DNA from: Agrobacterium genomosp. 13 str. CFBP 6927
Lineage (GTDB): Bacteria > Pseudomonadota > Alphaproteobacteria > Rhizobiales > Rhizobiaceae
Assembly (NCBI GenBank): GCA_900012615.1
Contig: LT009756.1
Coordinates: 2,549,466 to 2,613,465 of the forward strand
Direction: 5' to 3'
Length of the DNA: 64,000 nt
Made by a program: the position numbers and the translations under genes. Shown here piece after piece: positions 9,834 through 18,438 of this stretch (position 1 is the stretch's first letter; every line of letters begins with the position of its first letter). The notes below the pieces were generated by a model. That model did not search any database and had not been told where the DNA came from. It saw nothing but the letters and a program-made list of their open reading frames with translations.

Positions 9834-9926
9834 ATGTCAAAACATATCAACATCAACGCAATCCTTGGTCTTGAGTCCTGGAATGCTGGATTTAAATCCA
9901 CGTGTTCCCGCTGCTGTCGAATGTGA
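9834..9926 (+). CDS. Possible 30-residue peptide
   Basis: A short frame MSKHININAILGLESWN... ending in a Cys/Arg-rich tail (three Cys in the last seven residues) and TGA. It is preceded by a good ribosome site (CAGGGAG, 7 bp before the ATG) inside an otherwise empty 380-bp gap after epmB. The next gene also starts after a very similar leader (CAGCGGGAG). It could be a real small protein, a leader peptide, or chance; I do not recognise it. Confidence 0.3.
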   Translation: MSKHININAILGLESWNAGFKSTCSRCCRM

Positions 9927-9999
9927 CCTGACGGTCTCAATTTCCTGAAAATCAGTTCGACAACATGCTGTGTTAATGAGCCACAGCGGGAGTATATCT

Positions 10000-10191
10000 A
10001 TGCAAAAGCAAGTTATTGAATTCGCTGGCGAACCCGTCGGCATCGTCATACCGGACAACGACCGGCTGAAGTTCATCGCGGTGAAGTTCCACGTTCACGA
10101 TCTGGACGAACAGAAGTTCGACAGCGCAGACGACGTGCGGATTGCAATTCGCGATCTCGTGCGCAACCGGAACCTGGCTGCAGTCGCCTGA
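10000..10191 (+). CDS. Small conserved-type hypothetical protein (63 aa)
   Basis: 63-residue acidic protein starting MQKQVIEFAGEPVGIVIP with ribosome site GCGGGAG at proper distance; the in-frame ATG at 9970-9976 has none. The N-terminal half looks like a beta-hairpin ('GEPVGIVIPDNDRLKFIAVKFHVHDLD') and the second half is a helix ending 'IRDLVRNRNLAAVA'. Small proteins of this kind are common in Rhizobiaceae, without known function. A stem-loop that could terminate transcription follows at 10232-10284. Confidence 0.6.
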   Translation: MQKQVIEFAGEPVGIVIPDNDRLKFIAVKFHVHDLDEQKFDSADDVRIAIRDLVRNRNLAAVA

Positions 10192-10231
10192 TGCGGGAAA
10201 AATCTCGCCCGCTCGCAGCCCCGTCAAAACC

Positions 10232-10284
10232 AAAGCGCGCCACATATCAGATCCCGAATATCGGGTCGATGGCGCGCTTTTATC
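10232..10284 (+). terminator. Stem-loop terminator after the small ORF
   Basis: An outer 11-bp stem (AAAGCGCGCCA with its complement) encloses a small inner hairpin (CCCGA/TCGGG), then a T-rich run TTTTATCTT. It lies 40 bp after the stop of the 63-residue gene. Confidence 0.65.
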
Positions 10285-10565
10285 TTGCCTGACAATCCGT
10301 CTACTGGTCTGTCATAGGCCACCTGGGGTGTATCAATACGCCCGGCGCTGAGTTGAAATAGCTTTTCCAAATCCGAATTAGAGTGCCAAACGCCAAGCGC
10401 GCGCTCTCGAAGCTCCCACCTCTCCCATTCCTGTGCTCGTCAACAAGGAATCTAGCCAGCACAAGTCCTTGGCTGGAAAGGTCTCTCCACCATGCAGACG
10501 CGCTTAGGCTGGATTTCCGTGACAGGCGCAGAATCAGTGCCGAGCGTGTGATTTCGAAACGCGCG
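10285..10565. other. Intergenic region without recognised genes
   Basis: About 280 bp between the stem-loop above and the convergent Lrp-like gene. No frame with a convincing ribosome site was found on either strand; only a weak CCAGC/GCTGG dyad near 10451-10477 is visible. Confidence 0.5.
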
Positions 10566-10808
10566 TCAGAACGCGGTGAAGGTCAGCGTCGTCAGCGAAC
10601 GAACGATCCCCGGAATATTGACGATGTGCTGGTTGATGAACTTACCGATATCCTCTTCCTGCGGAAGATAGATTTTCAGCAACAGATCATATTCGCCGCT
10701 GGTGGAATAAAGCTCGGAAACCAGTTCCGTTTTATAGATGGCATCGGCGACATCGTAGGTCTTGCCGGGCTCGCATTGAAGCTGAACAAAAATGGGCTTC
10801 ACGGACAT
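10566..10808 (-). CDS. Stand-alone Lrp/AsnC-type ligand-binding (RAM) domain protein
   Basis: 80-residue protein consisting only of the alpha/beta RAM domain of Lrp/AsnC regulators ('VKPIFVQLQCEPGKTYDVADAI', 'LYSTSGEYDLLLKIYLP', 'IPGIVRSLTTLTF'). No helix-turn-helix precedes it: the start at 10808 has GGGAG just upstream, and the upstream extension to 10856 is not DNA-binding-like. Stand-alone RAM proteins form oligomeric rings and are thought to bind amino acids or pair with full-length Lrp proteins. The sensed ligand is unknown. Transcribed alone. Confidence 0.88.
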   Translation of the reverse strand: MSVKPIFVQLQCEPGKTYDVADAIYKTELVSELYSTSGEYDLLLKIYLPQEEDIGKFINQHIVNIPGIVRSLTTLTFTAF

Positions 10809-10920
10809 CTCCCGTATTGGAACTTGCGGTGCATGGCGCTGTCGGCCACACGTCATGGCGCACTATTGGCTTAGCCGCGCCGGTCTTGCAATACCGCCTA
10901 CCGGTTTAGGCCGAAAAGTC

Positions 10921-11832
10921 TCATCCGCCGCCGCCTGTCCCGACAGCGGCCTGCGCAACGATCCAGCTTCGGAAACTCTCAAGCGGAGCATACCCGGCGC
11001 GATCCGGCATGCAGGCGAGATAATAGGCCTCTTCGCTCTGCACTTCCCCCGCAACCGCCGCGACAAGCCGGCCGCTTCGCAATTCCTCCTCGATCATGAA
11101 GGAAGGAATGAGCGATACCCCAACGCCGACGCTCGCTGCCTCGGCAATCGTCGTGAACTGATCGAAAAGCATGCCATGCACATTGTCGAAACGCACATCA
11201 TGGCTGCGAAACCATTGCTCCCAGGCATCCGGCCGGGTCGTCATGTGTAAGAGCGGCACATGCAGCAGATCAGCCGGCTGTGAAAGCCCGTGGCGCTGCC
11301 TGAAAGCCGGGCTGCATACCGGAACGACTTTTTCATGCATTAGAAACACAAGCTCGGTTCCCGGCCAATGCGGCAACCCGAAATGGATCGCGGCATCGAC
11401 GGTATCGGTTCGGAAATCAAATAGCGATGACCGCGTCAGAAGATTGACCGAAACACCCGGATGACTGGCGATGAAATCGGGCAGGCGCGGCACCAGCCAG
11501 CGCGTACCAAAACTTGGCAGAACCCCGAGATTGAGCGTGCCGCCATCCGGATTGGCACGCAGATTAAGCGAGGCCGTTGAAATGCGCCGCAGCGCCTCGC
11601 GGATTTCCCGCGCATAACCTTCTCCCGCCCGGGTGAGCCGGATTGTCTGCCGTTCGCGCAGAAACAGCGCCACACCGAGCTGCTCTTCAAGTGCCAGGAT
11701 TTGCCGGCTGACCGCCCCTTGCGTCAGGCCAAGTTCCCTTGCGGCGGCGGTTACGCTGCCGGTGCGCGAAGCGGCTTCAAAAGCCGCCAGAAGCGAAAGC
11801 GACGGCAAAAAGCGGCGCGGCGGAAGAACCAT
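10921..11832 (-). CDS. LysR-family transcriptional regulator (GcvA-like)
   Basis: 303 residues: winged HTH at about 8-67 ('LLAAFEAASRTGSVTAAARELGLTQGAVSRQI') and a periplasmic-binding-like effector domain from about 95 ('GTLNLGVLPSFGTRWLVPRL', typical of the GcvA subgroup). It is divergent from the FAD oxidoreductase gene with 130 bp between the starts, so that gene is the likely target. The effector may be the amine or amino-acid substrate of the oxidase (inference). Confidence 0.93.
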   Translation of the reverse strand: MVLPPRRFLPSLSLLAAFEAASRTGSVTAAARELGLTQGAVSRQILALEEQLGVALFLRERQTIRLTRAGEGYAREIREALRRISTASLNLRANPDGGTLNLGVLPSFGTRWLVPRLPDFIASHPGVSVNLLTRSSLFDFRTDTVDAAIHFGLPHWPGTELVFLMHEKVVPVCSPAFRQRHGLSQPADLLHVPLLHMTTRPDAWEQWFRSHDVRFDNVHGMLFDQFTTIAEAASVGVGVSLIPSFMIEEELRSGRLVAAVAGEVQSEEAYYLACMPDRAGYAPLESFRSWIVAQAAVGTGGGG

Positions 11833-11962
11833 ATTCCCTCACGGAATGAACTCTTGACGATATGTCGATATTCAACAGGAGTTGCAGCTTGTAAAGTCTC
11901 ATAAACAAGGGCTTGCCACTCATACGAAAAACAAATGAGCTCGCCCGGGAAATGGTGGAACG

Positions 11963-13246
11963 ATGTATAATGATACCCGCTCGCACGGTCTCTGGGAAAA
12001 GACCGCGCCGCAGCCGCCGATAACGCCCGCATTGGAAGGCGCTGCGGTTGCCGATGTCGTGATTGTCGGCGGCGGCTTCACCGGACAATCCGCCGCCCTT
12101 CATCTTGCGGAAAAGGGCGTGGACGTCGTTCTTCTCGAAGCAAAAGAAATTGGTTTTGGTGGCGCGGGCCGCAATGTCGGCCTCATCAATGGCGGCATGT
12201 GGGTCATGCCAAAGGAGCTCCCCGGCGTACTGGGTGAGACCTATGGGGAACGGCTTCTCGGTCTTCTCGGCGATGCGCCATTGCTTGTGCGTGAACTGGT
12301 GGAAAAACACGAGATCCCCTGCGAGATCGAAAAGAACGGCACGCTCCATTGCGCCGTCGGTGAGAAAGGGCTCAGCGAAATTCGCGAGCGCTGCGAACAA
12401 TGGGCAGCGAGGGGCGCGCCCGTCCGCGTCCTAAATGCTGACGAAACGGCAAGGCGCACCGGCAGCACCGCCTATTCCGGCGCGCTTTTCGATACGCGCG
12501 CCGGCACGCTTCAGCCGCTTGCCTATGTACGCGGACTGGCTACCGCCGCACAGAAAGCCGGCGCGCGGCTGCACACCGCAAGCCCCGTTGTGGCGACCGA
12601 GCGCAGCGGCGGAAAATGGGTGGTCAGGACGCCTAGAGGGTCGGTGACCGCAAACTGGATCGTCGTCGCCACGGAGGCCTATAGTACCGGGCCATGGCAG
12701 ATCGTCCGTGACGAGCAGACCTACCTGCCCTATTTCAACTTCGCGACCAGACCGCTCAGCGACAATGTGCGAAAGAGCATTCTGCCCGGCCGTGAAGGCT
12801 GCTGGGATACGAAGGAAATCCTGTCATCGTTCCGCATGGACAAGGCCGGCCGGCTGGTCTTCGGCAGCGTCGGCGCCCTGCGTGGCACGGGTGCCGCCAT
12901 TCACCGAGCCTGGGCAAAACGGTCGCTTAAGCGGCTTTTCCCGCAGCTCGGCGAGGCGCAATTCGAGTGCGAATGGTACGGCCAGATCGGCATGACCGAC
13001 AATGCCGTGCCGCGCTTCCATAAATTCGCGGAAAATGTCGTCGGTTTTTCAGGCTATAACGGCCGGGGCATCGCACCCGGCACGGCCTTTGGCAAGGTGA
13101 TTGCCCACCACATTCTTGGCGACATCCCTGAGAACGAGTTACCCCTGCCCCTGACGGAGCCGAAAGCGCAGGCCTTCCGTGCGGTGAAGGAAGCCTATTA
13201 CGAGGCGGGCGCGCAGATCGCTCATTTCGCTGGTGAACGCTTCTGA
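11963..13246 (+). CDS. FAD-dependent amine/amino-acid oxidoreductase (DAO family)
   Basis: 427-residue flavoprotein with the N-terminal dinucleotide-binding motif 'VVIVGGGFTGQSAALHLAEKG' (about residues 31-51) and the D-amino-acid-oxidase fold. 'GAGRNVGLINGG' is the FAD-contacting loop usual in PuuB/OrdL-type oxidases, and 'GFSGYNGRGIAPGTAFGKVIA' is the C-terminal FAD motif. Such enzymes oxidise gamma-glutamylputrescine, sarcosine or similar secondary amines; the substrate cannot be read here. The LysR gene is divergent and a terminator follows. Confidence 0.9.
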   Translation: MYNDTRSHGLWEKTAPQPPITPALEGAAVADVVIVGGGFTGQSAALHLAEKGVDVVLLEAKEIGFGGAGRNVGLINGGMWVMPKELPGVLGETYGERLLGLLGDAPLLVRELVEKHEIPCEIEKNGTLHCAVGEKGLSEIRERCEQWAARGAPVRVLNADETARRTGSTAYSGALFDTRAGTLQPLAYVRGLATAAQKAGARLHTASPVVATERSGGKWVVRTPRGSVTANWIVVATEAYSTGPWQIVRDEQTYLPYFNFATRPLSDNVRKSILPGREGCWDTKEILSSFRMDKAGRLVFGSVGALRGTGAAIHRAWAKRSLKRLFPQLGEAQFECEWYGQIGMTDNAVPRFHKFAENVVGFSGYNGRGIAPGTAFGKVIAHHILGDIPENELPLPLTEPKAQAFRAVKEAYYEAGAQIAHFAGERF

Positions 13247-13257
13247 TTCACAAGCCG

Positions 13258-13285
13258 AAAGCCGCCAGTGAAGGCGGCTTTTTCT
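13258..13285 (+). terminator. Rho-independent terminator of the FAD oxidoreductase gene
   Basis: 9-bp stem AAAGCCGCC / GGCGGCTTT with loop AGTGAA and a T-run, 11 bp after the stop. Confidence 0.85.
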
Positions 13286-13290
13286 TCGGC

Positions 13291-13318
13291 ATCGATATAT
13301 TCTTGAAAATATAATGAT
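13291..13318 (+). promoter_or_regulatory. ModE-like operator 1 upstream of modA
   Basis: Left arm TCGATATAT (13292-13300), eight-base spacer, right arm ATATAATGA (13309-13317, two mismatches to the perfect dyad). It resembles the CGnTATAT-type half-sites bound by ModE in enterobacteria. It lies about 60-85 bp before the modA start. Confidence 0.65.
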
Positions 13319-13332
13319 TGCCCTATAGGCCT

Positions 13333-13359
13333 ATCGATATATTCATCAGGATATCTCGA
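13333..13359 (+). promoter_or_regulatory. ModE-like operator 2 upstream of modA
   Basis: Left arm TCGATATAT (13334-13342), identical to that of site 1, then eight bases and ATATCTCGA (13351-13359, one mismatch). The spacing is the same as in site 1, and the two left arms are exactly 42 bp (four helical turns) apart, just before the GGGGGGA ribosome site of modA. Confidence 0.65.
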
Positions 13360-13376
13360 ACCCGGGGGGACACACC

Positions 13377-14168
13377 ATGACACTCTTGCGTCGCAACTTC
13401 TTCAAAACCATCGCCGCGGCGACATCTTTCTGGATGGCGGCATCCTTTGCGGTCGTTCCCGCCCACGCCGCCGAAAAAGTCACGGTTTTTGCAGCCGCGA
13501 GCATGAAAAACGCGCTTGATGCCATCAATGCCGAATGGGCAAAGGAAAGCGGCAACGAAGCGACCGTGTCCTACGCCGCAAGCTCCGCCCTCGCCAAGCA
13601 GATCGAGCAGGGTGCGCCGGCGGACATCTTCATTTCCGCCGACCTTGCATGGATGGACTATGTCGCCGACAAGAAATTGATCGATAGTGCAAGCCGCTCC
13701 AATCTGCTCGGCAACCGCATCGTTCTCGTCGCTCCTGCCGACAAGGCAAAGACAGTCGACATCAAGCAGGGTTTCGATCTCGCCGGACTGGTCGGCGATG
13801 GTCGCCTCGCCATGGGCGCGGTCGACTCCGTTCCAGCCGGCAAATACGGCAAGGCGGCACTGGAAAAACTCGGCGTCTGGTCCTCGGTGGAGAGCAAAGT
13901 GGCCGGCGCAGAAAGCGTGCGCGCAGCGCTCCTGCTCGTATCGCGCGGTGAAGCGCCCTATGGCATTGTTTATCAGACCGATGCTGCCGCCGATCCGGGC
14001 GTGAAGATTGTCGGCACCTTCCCGGAAGACAGCCATCCGCCGATCATCTATCCGGTTGCCGTTCTTTCCGAGGCGAAATCGCCGGCGGCAAAATCCTATC
14101 TGGACTTCCTGAAGTCCGCGAAAGCGACGCCTTTCTTCGAAAAGCAAGGCTTTACCGTTTTGAAATAA
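13377..14168 (+). CDS. modA: Molybdate ABC transporter substrate-binding protein
   Basis: 263-residue periplasmic molybdate/tungstate-binding protein. A Sec signal with twin arginine-like start (MTLLRRNFFK) ends at about AHA-AE (residue 31). The mature part begins 'KVTVFAAASMKNALDAI', whose serine and following residues contact the oxyanion, then 'YAASSALAKQIEQGAPADIFISAD' and 'APYGIVYQTDA', all ModA hallmarks. First gene of modABC, with two ModE-like dyads directly upstream and a hairpin separating it from modB. Confidence 0.96.
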   Translation: MTLLRRNFFKTIAAATSFWMAASFAVVPAHAAEKVTVFAAASMKNALDAINAEWAKESGNEATVSYAASSALAKQIEQGAPADIFISADLAWMDYVADKKLIDSASRSNLLGNRIVLVAPADKAKTVDIKQGFDLAGLVGDGRLAMGAVDSVPAGKYGKAALEKLGVWSSVESKVAGAESVRAALLLVSRGEAPYGIVYQTDAAADPGVKIVGTFPEDSHPPIIYPVAVLSEAKSPAAKSYLDFLKSAKATPFFEKQGFTVLK

Positions 14169-14178
14169 GCTCCTTTCA

Positions 14179-14198
14179 GGCCCGCTTCCCAGCGGGCC
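14179..14198 (+). other. Intercistronic hairpin modA-modB
   Basis: A 7-bp GGCCCGC/GCGGGCC stem with a six-base loop and no T-run. Such structures after a binding-protein gene usually protect the upstream message or lower read-through, giving more ModA than ModB/C. Confidence 0.6.
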
Positions 14199-14221
14199 AT
14201 GAAACATGACGATTGCAGGAT

Positions 14222-14929
14222 ATGGCATTGCATTGGTGGACACTCAGCCCTGAAGAATGGACGGCGATCAGGCTCAGCCTGTGGGTGTCCTCCATCGCCA
14301 TGTTCGCCAGCCTGCCCTTCGGCATCGCGGTTGCCGTGGCGCTGGCCCGCGGCCGCTTCTGGGGCAAGTCGCTGCTCAACGGCATCGTCCACCTGCCGCT
14401 CATTCTGCCACCCGTCGTTACCGGCTTTCTGCTCCTGGTCCTCTTCGGCCGCAGGGGCGCAATCGGCCAATTTCTCGATAGCTGGTTCGGCATCGTCTTT
14501 TCATTCCGCTGGACAGGGGCGGCCCTTGCCTGCGCCGTCATGGCCTTTCCGCTGATGGTCCGCTCCATTCGCCTCTCCATCGAAGCGGTGGACCGCAAGC
14601 TGGAGGAGGCCGCGGGAACATTGGGGGCGAGCCCGTTCTGGGTGTTTCTCACTGTCACCCTGCCCCTGACACTACCGGGCATCATCGCGGGCATGATCCT
14701 CGCTTTTGCCAAGGCCATGGGCGAATTCGGCGCGACCATTACCTTCGTTTCCAACATTCCCGGAGAAACCCAGACGCTGTCTGCCGCCATCTACACCTTC
14801 ACGCAGGTTCCTGGCGGCGATGCAGGCGCATTGCGGCTGACCATCGTTTCGGTGGTGATTTCCATGCTGGCTTTGCTCGTCTCGGAGTTTCTGGCCCGTA
14901 TCATCGGAAAACGGGTAAGCATGGAATGA
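14222..14929 (+). CDS. modB: Molybdate ABC transporter permease
   Basis: 235-residue inner-membrane permease with about five hydrophobic spans and the EAA loop '[29 protein letters not shown]', which docks on ModC. ATG 14222 is chosen with GCAGGA upstream; an in-frame TTG at 14213 is the alternative. Its stop overlaps the modC start (ATGA), so the two are coupled. Confidence 0.95.
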   Translation: MALHWWTLSPEEWTAIRLSLWVSSIAMFASLPFGIAVAVALARGRFWGKSLLNGIVHLPLILPPVVTGFLLLVLFGRRGAIGQFLDSWFGIVFSFRWTGAALACAVMAFPLMVRSIRLSIEAVDRKLEEAAGTLGASPFWVFLTVTLPLTLPGIIAGMILAFAKAMGEFGATITFVSNIPGETQTLSAAIYTFTQVPGGDAGALRLTIVSVVISMLALLVSEFLARIIGKRVSME

Positions 14930-16002
14930 CGCTCTCGGTCACCACCCGCCATCACCTCGGTTCCTTTTTGCTGGACGCATCGTTTAGCTCTGAAGGCGGC
15001 GTCACGGCCCTGTTCGGGCGTTCCGGTTCCGGCAAGACCTCGATGATCCGCATCATCGCGGGTCTGCTGCGGCCCGATGAAGGGCAGGTCTCGCTGGATG
15101 GCGAATTGCTGGCCGACAACCAGAAACGGCTGTTTCTGCCGGCGCATAAGCGTCGTTTCGGCTATGTCTTTCAGGAAGCACGGCTGTTTCCCCATCTCAG
15201 CGTTGTCCAGAACCTGCATTACGGCAAATGGTTCGCCACGGAAAAGGCGAAGGACGCGAATGAAAACCGCATTGTCGAGATGCTGGGCATCGGCCATCTT
15301 TTGCAACGTCGCCCGGACAAACTTTCCGGCGGCGAAAAACAGCGCGTCGCCATCGGCCGCGCCCTTCTGTCATCGCCCCGATTGCTCTTGATGGATGAAC
15401 CTCTCGCCTCGCTGGACGAGGAACGAAAGGCGGAGATCATCCCCTATCTCGAACGGCTGCGCGATGAGACGAAAATCCCGATCGTCTACGTCAGTCACTC
15501 CATCCAGGAGGTCGCCCGCCTCGCAGACCGCATCGTGGTGATGAAGGATGGCAAGGTGGAAGCACAGGGAAAAGCCGCAGACGTGCTGTCGAGACCGGAT
15601 TTCAGTACTCACCTCGAAAGGCGTGAAGCGGGCAGCATCCTTTCCGGGCGCATCGAAAGTTTCGATGAAAGACATGGGCTTGCCGCCGTAAGGCTCACCT
15701 CCTCACTCCTGCAGGTTCCGGCAAAAAGCGGAAAACCGGGAATGGCGGCCAGGGTGCTGATACCAGCACGCGATGTGATGCTGGCTTTGGTAAAACCGGA
15801 AGGACTGAGCGCGCTCAACATTCTTGAAGGCCAGATTGCCGGCATCTCTGCCAGCGAAGACGGCATGGTGACCGTTCAGGTGGATTGCGGCGGCGATATC
15901 ATCCAGTCGCGCATCACCGATCTGTCACGCGAACGCCTTCAGCTGGACGTCGGAAAACCCGTGCATGCGATCATAAAGTCGGCGGCTCTCGATCCGTATT
16001 AA
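14926..16002 (+). CDS. modC: Molybdate ABC transporter ATP-binding protein
   Basis: 358 residues. Walker A 'GRSGSGKTS', signature '[16 protein letters not shown]', Walker B '[13 protein letters not shown]' and switch His ('YVSHSIQEV') are all intact. The C-terminal third (about 290-355) is a molybdate-binding TOBE/Mop domain ('[13 protein letters not shown]'), as in ModC generally. Its last 32 bp overlap the 3' end of the convergent modE gene. Confidence 0.96.
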   Translation: MTLSVTTRHHLGSFLLDASFSSEGGVTALFGRSGSGKTSMIRIIAGLLRPDEGQVSLDGELLADNQKRLFLPAHKRRFGYVFQEARLFPHLSVVQNLHYGKWFATEKAKDANENRIVEMLGIGHLLQRRPDKLSGGEKQRVAIGRALLSSPRLLLMDEPLASLDEERKAEIIPYLERLRDETKIPIVYVSHSIQEVARLADRIVVMKDGKVEAQGKAADVLSRPDFSTHLERREAGSILSGRIESFDERHGLAAVRLTSSLLQVPAKSGKPGMAARVLIPARDVMLALVKPEGLSALNILEGQIAGISASEDGMVTVQVDCGGDIIQSRITDLSRERLQLDVGKPVHAIIKSAALDPY

Positions 16003-16366
16003 AGGCGGCATCCGGATTGCGGTTGGCCTCGAGCCAGTCGATATCCGGGCGCAAAGCCTCGTTCATCCGCTTTTCCATGCCGCGATAGCGCCCAAGCAGT
16101 TCGGTGCCGAATGCAGTCAGGGCAGCACCACCCCCCTGCTTGCCGCCCCGCTGTGATTCGATGACCGGCTGTTTGAACATATGGTTCAGCGCGTCGACAA
16201 GCAGCCATGCGCGGCGATAGGACATATCCATCGCCCGCCCGGCGGCCGAGATCGAGCCGGTTTCGACAATCAGTTCCATCAACTCGATCTTGCCGTGCCC
16301 GAGACGCTCGCCGGGCGGAAAATCGACACGGAGAACCGGTTTCAGCGGTGGGAGTATCTCACTCAT
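15971..16366 (-). CDS. modE: Short ModE-type molybdate-responsive regulator (DNA-binding domain only)
   Basis: 131-residue protein equal to the winged-HTH N-terminal domain of ModE/LysR-type proteins ('[39 protein letters not shown]', about residues 23-62; '[14 protein letters not shown]', the wing). The two C-terminal Mop/TOBE molybdate-binding domains of E. coli ModE (about 262 aa) are absent. The gene is convergent with modABC and overlaps modC by 32 bp. It is the obvious candidate to bind the two dyads before modA, but how it would sense molybdate without Mop domains is unclear. Confidence 0.88.
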   Translation of the reverse strand: MSEILPPLKPVLRVDFPPGERLGHGKIELMELIVETGSISAAGRAMDMSYRRAWLLVDALNHMFKQPVIESQRGGKQGGGAALTAFGTELLGRYRGMEKRMNEALRPDIDWLEANRNPDAAFNTDREPPTL

Positions 16367-16369
16367 CGT

Positions 16370-17374
16370 TCAAAGACCCCCGCCATGCAGATCGCGATAG
16401 GCTTTCTGCGCACCGTGCTGCGGCAAAGCCGTCGCCTTATAGACACCACGTGCCACAGCCCGCGCCATGACAATGGTGGCCAGATGGCAAAGCTCGGCAA
16501 AATGGGCGCCGCCCTCGAGCGGCTTCTCGCCAGTCGCGGCCGCGAACATGGTGTCGCCATCGCTCGGCAGATGGGCGGGCAGAACGGCCCGCGCCAGCCC
16601 GTCATGGGCCATGATGGAAAGGCGGTGCGCCTGCGACTTCGTAAGAACGGCGTCTGTCACCACCGCACCGATCGTCGTCGCGGTCAGGTTCACGCCCTTC
16701 AGGCGCAAGGCAGTATGATCCGGCTCGAAACGGTCCGGAAAACGGCAATCGCCGAACTCACCCTGCACTTCAAAAGGCGCAGACCAGAAATGGCGGCTGG
16801 TTCCAACAGTTGCAGAACCGAGCGCATTGACGGCGACGATGGCCGCCACCTTATAACCGCCGGAACTGACAGCGCTTGCCGAACCAAGACCGCCCTTGAA
16901 GGTGGCGGTCGTCGCCCCCGTTCCCGCACCGGCCGTTCCAAATTCGAAGGGCTCCGCACGCGCCGCCTTGAACGCCGCATATCCCATCTCGCGATAGGGC
17001 GAATGCAGCCCCCAATCCTTGTCGCCGCCATTCAGCAGATCCATCAGGATCGCCTGCGGCACGATGGGAACGCGGGTGGACCCAACCTGCAGGCCACGGC
17101 CGATCTCGCGCAGCCCGGCCTGAACGCCGCCCGCCGCATCCAGCCCGAAGGCTGAGCCGCCCGAAAGAACGAAGGCATCCACGGCTTCAACCGTCATCGC
17201 CGGGTCGAGCAGGCCGGTATCGCGCCCGCCGGGCGCACCGCCGAGAACCGAACCGGAAGCGATAGCGGGCTTTTCAAAAACAATGGCGGTGACGCCGGAG
17301 CCGAGGGAAAGATCGGTCACATTACCAACCGAAACGCCATCGATATCCGTCAGAAGATTGTTGCGTGCCGCCAT
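16370..17374 (-). CDS. P1-family peptidase (DmpA/NylC-like, N-terminal-nucleophile fold)
   Basis: 334-residue member of family S58/P1 (D-aminopeptidase DmpA, nylon-oligomer hydrolase NylC). ATG 17374 has GGGGAA upstream; the longer frame to 17437 lacks a site. 'LTDIDGVSVGNVTD', 'VLSGGSAFGLDAAGGV' and 'AHDGLARAVLPAHLPSDGDTMFAAATG' are family signatures. These enzymes normally self-cleave before a Thr/Ser nucleophile in a conserved NTTI-type segment; here it reads 'NLTATTIGAVVTDA', with Ala in the Asn position. It follows thiG by 88 bp on the same strand and may be co-transcribed with the thi genes. Substrate unknown. Confidence 0.85.
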   Translation of the reverse strand: MAARNNLLTDIDGVSVGNVTDLSLGSGVTAIVFEKPAIASGSVLGGAPGGRDTGLLDPAMTVEAVDAFVLSGGSAFGLDAAGGVQAGLREIGRGLQVGSTRVPIVPQAILMDLLNGGDKDWGLHSPYREMGYAAFKAARAEPFEFGTAGAGTGATTATFKGGLGSASAVSSGGYKVAAIVAVNALGSATVGTSRHFWSAPFEVQGEFGDCRFPDRFEPDHTALRLKGVNLTATTIGAVVTDAVLTKSQAHRLSIMAHDGLARAVLPAHLPSDGDTMFAAATGEKPLEGGAHFAELCHLATIVMARAVARGVYKATALPQHGAQKAYRDLHGGGL

Positions 17375-17462
17375 GCCGTTCCCCTTTTCTCCCGGTATCC
17401 CGCCGCCACGGGACACTGTCAACGCAAAAGGTGACATGTCCGATGACGGCGGCAGACCGCGA

Positions 17463-18236
17463 TCAGGAGAAAACCGCCGTCCCGATAACGGGTGTCGAGG
17501 GAATGGCCATGTCTCTCGGCTCCAGCGGACCGGACAGGAATGCCTGATGGCCAGCCTCTATGGCGCGCGCGAAAGCCTCCGCCATACCAACCGGATCACC
17601 CGCGCCCGCAACCGCCGTATTGAGCAGAACGGCATCGTAGCCAAGTTCCATCACCGTCACCGCATGGGACGGCCGGCCGATACCGGCATCGACGATCAGC
17701 GGCACATCCGCAAATCGCGCCCGCATCGATTTCAGCGCCGTCAGATTGAGCGGCCCCATGGCGCTGCCGATCGGCGCGCACCAGGGCATCAGCACCCTGC
17801 AGCCAGCATCCAGCAGCTTCTCAGCCACGACAAGATCGTCCGTCGTATAGGGAAATACCTCGAAACCATCGTCACAGAGAATTTTTGCCGCTTCGACCAG
17901 CGCAAAGACATCGGGCTGCAACGTGTCGTGATGGCCGATGACCTCCAGCTTGATCCAGTTGGTCTGAAAAACCTCCCGGGCCATCTTCGCCGTCAGCACC
18001 GCTTCCTTGACCGTGTGGCAACCGGCCGTGTTGGGCAGGATGCTGCGATCCAGCTCACGGATCAGCTCAAAAAACTGGCCGCCCTTCTTGCCGCCCGCCG
18101 TCTCCCGGCGCAGTGAAATCGTCAGAATATCCGTCTTGCTGGCCCGCACAGCATCGGCAAGCACCGCCGGAGAGGGATACCGCGCCGTGCCGAGGAGAAG
18201 GCGGGAGGAGACCTCGCGGCCATAAAGCGTCAGCAT
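17463..18236 (-). CDS. thiG: Thiazole synthase
   Basis: 257-residue TIM-barrel enzyme that forms the thiazole phosphate of thiamin from deoxyxylulose phosphate, dehydroglycine and ThiS thiocarboxylate. The Schiff-base lysine is Lys96 in '[11 protein letters not shown]'; '[12 protein letters not shown]' and '[11 protein letters not shown]' form the phosphate site. It starts 4 bp after the thiS stop. Fourth gene of thiCOSG; no thiE follows. Confidence 0.97.
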   Translation of the reverse strand: MLTLYGREVSSRLLLGTARYPSPAVLADAVRASKTDILTISLRRETAGGKKGGQFFELIRELDRSILPNTAGCHTVKEAVLTAKMAREVFQTNWIKLEVIGHHDTLQPDVFALVEAAKILCDDGFEVFPYTTDDLVVAEKLLDAGCRVLMPWCAPIGSAMGPLNLTALKSMRARFADVPLIVDAGIGRPSHAVTVMELGYDAVLLNTAVAGAGDPVGMAEAFARAIEAGHQAFLSGPLEPRDMAIPSTPVIGTAVFS

Positions 18237-18240
18237 GATC

Positions 18241-18438
18241 TCAGCCTCCTTGCATCGGCGAGAGGATTTCGACACGGTCGAACGCCTTCAGCTGATAATT
18301 GGCGCGCTCTTCCGAATGCACCAGATCACCGTTCACCGCTGTCGCCAGCCAGCCGCCTTCATAATCGAGGCTGGCGAGCAGGCCGGCCAGCGTTTCAGCG
18401 GCGAGATCAAGCTCGTCGCCATTCACCAGAAGTTTCAT
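18241..18438 (-). CDS. thiS: Sulfur carrier protein ThiS
   Basis: 65-residue ubiquitin-like sulfur carrier ending in the required Gly64-Gly65 ('[10 protein letters not shown]'), which is adenylated and thiocarboxylated before delivering sulfur to ThiG. The ATG lies inside the 3' end of thiO (32-bp overlap in another frame), implying translational coupling. Confidence 0.96.
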   Translation of the reverse strand: MKLLVNGDELDLAAETLAGLLASLDYEGGWLATAVNGDLVHSEERANYQLKAFDRVEILSPMQGG

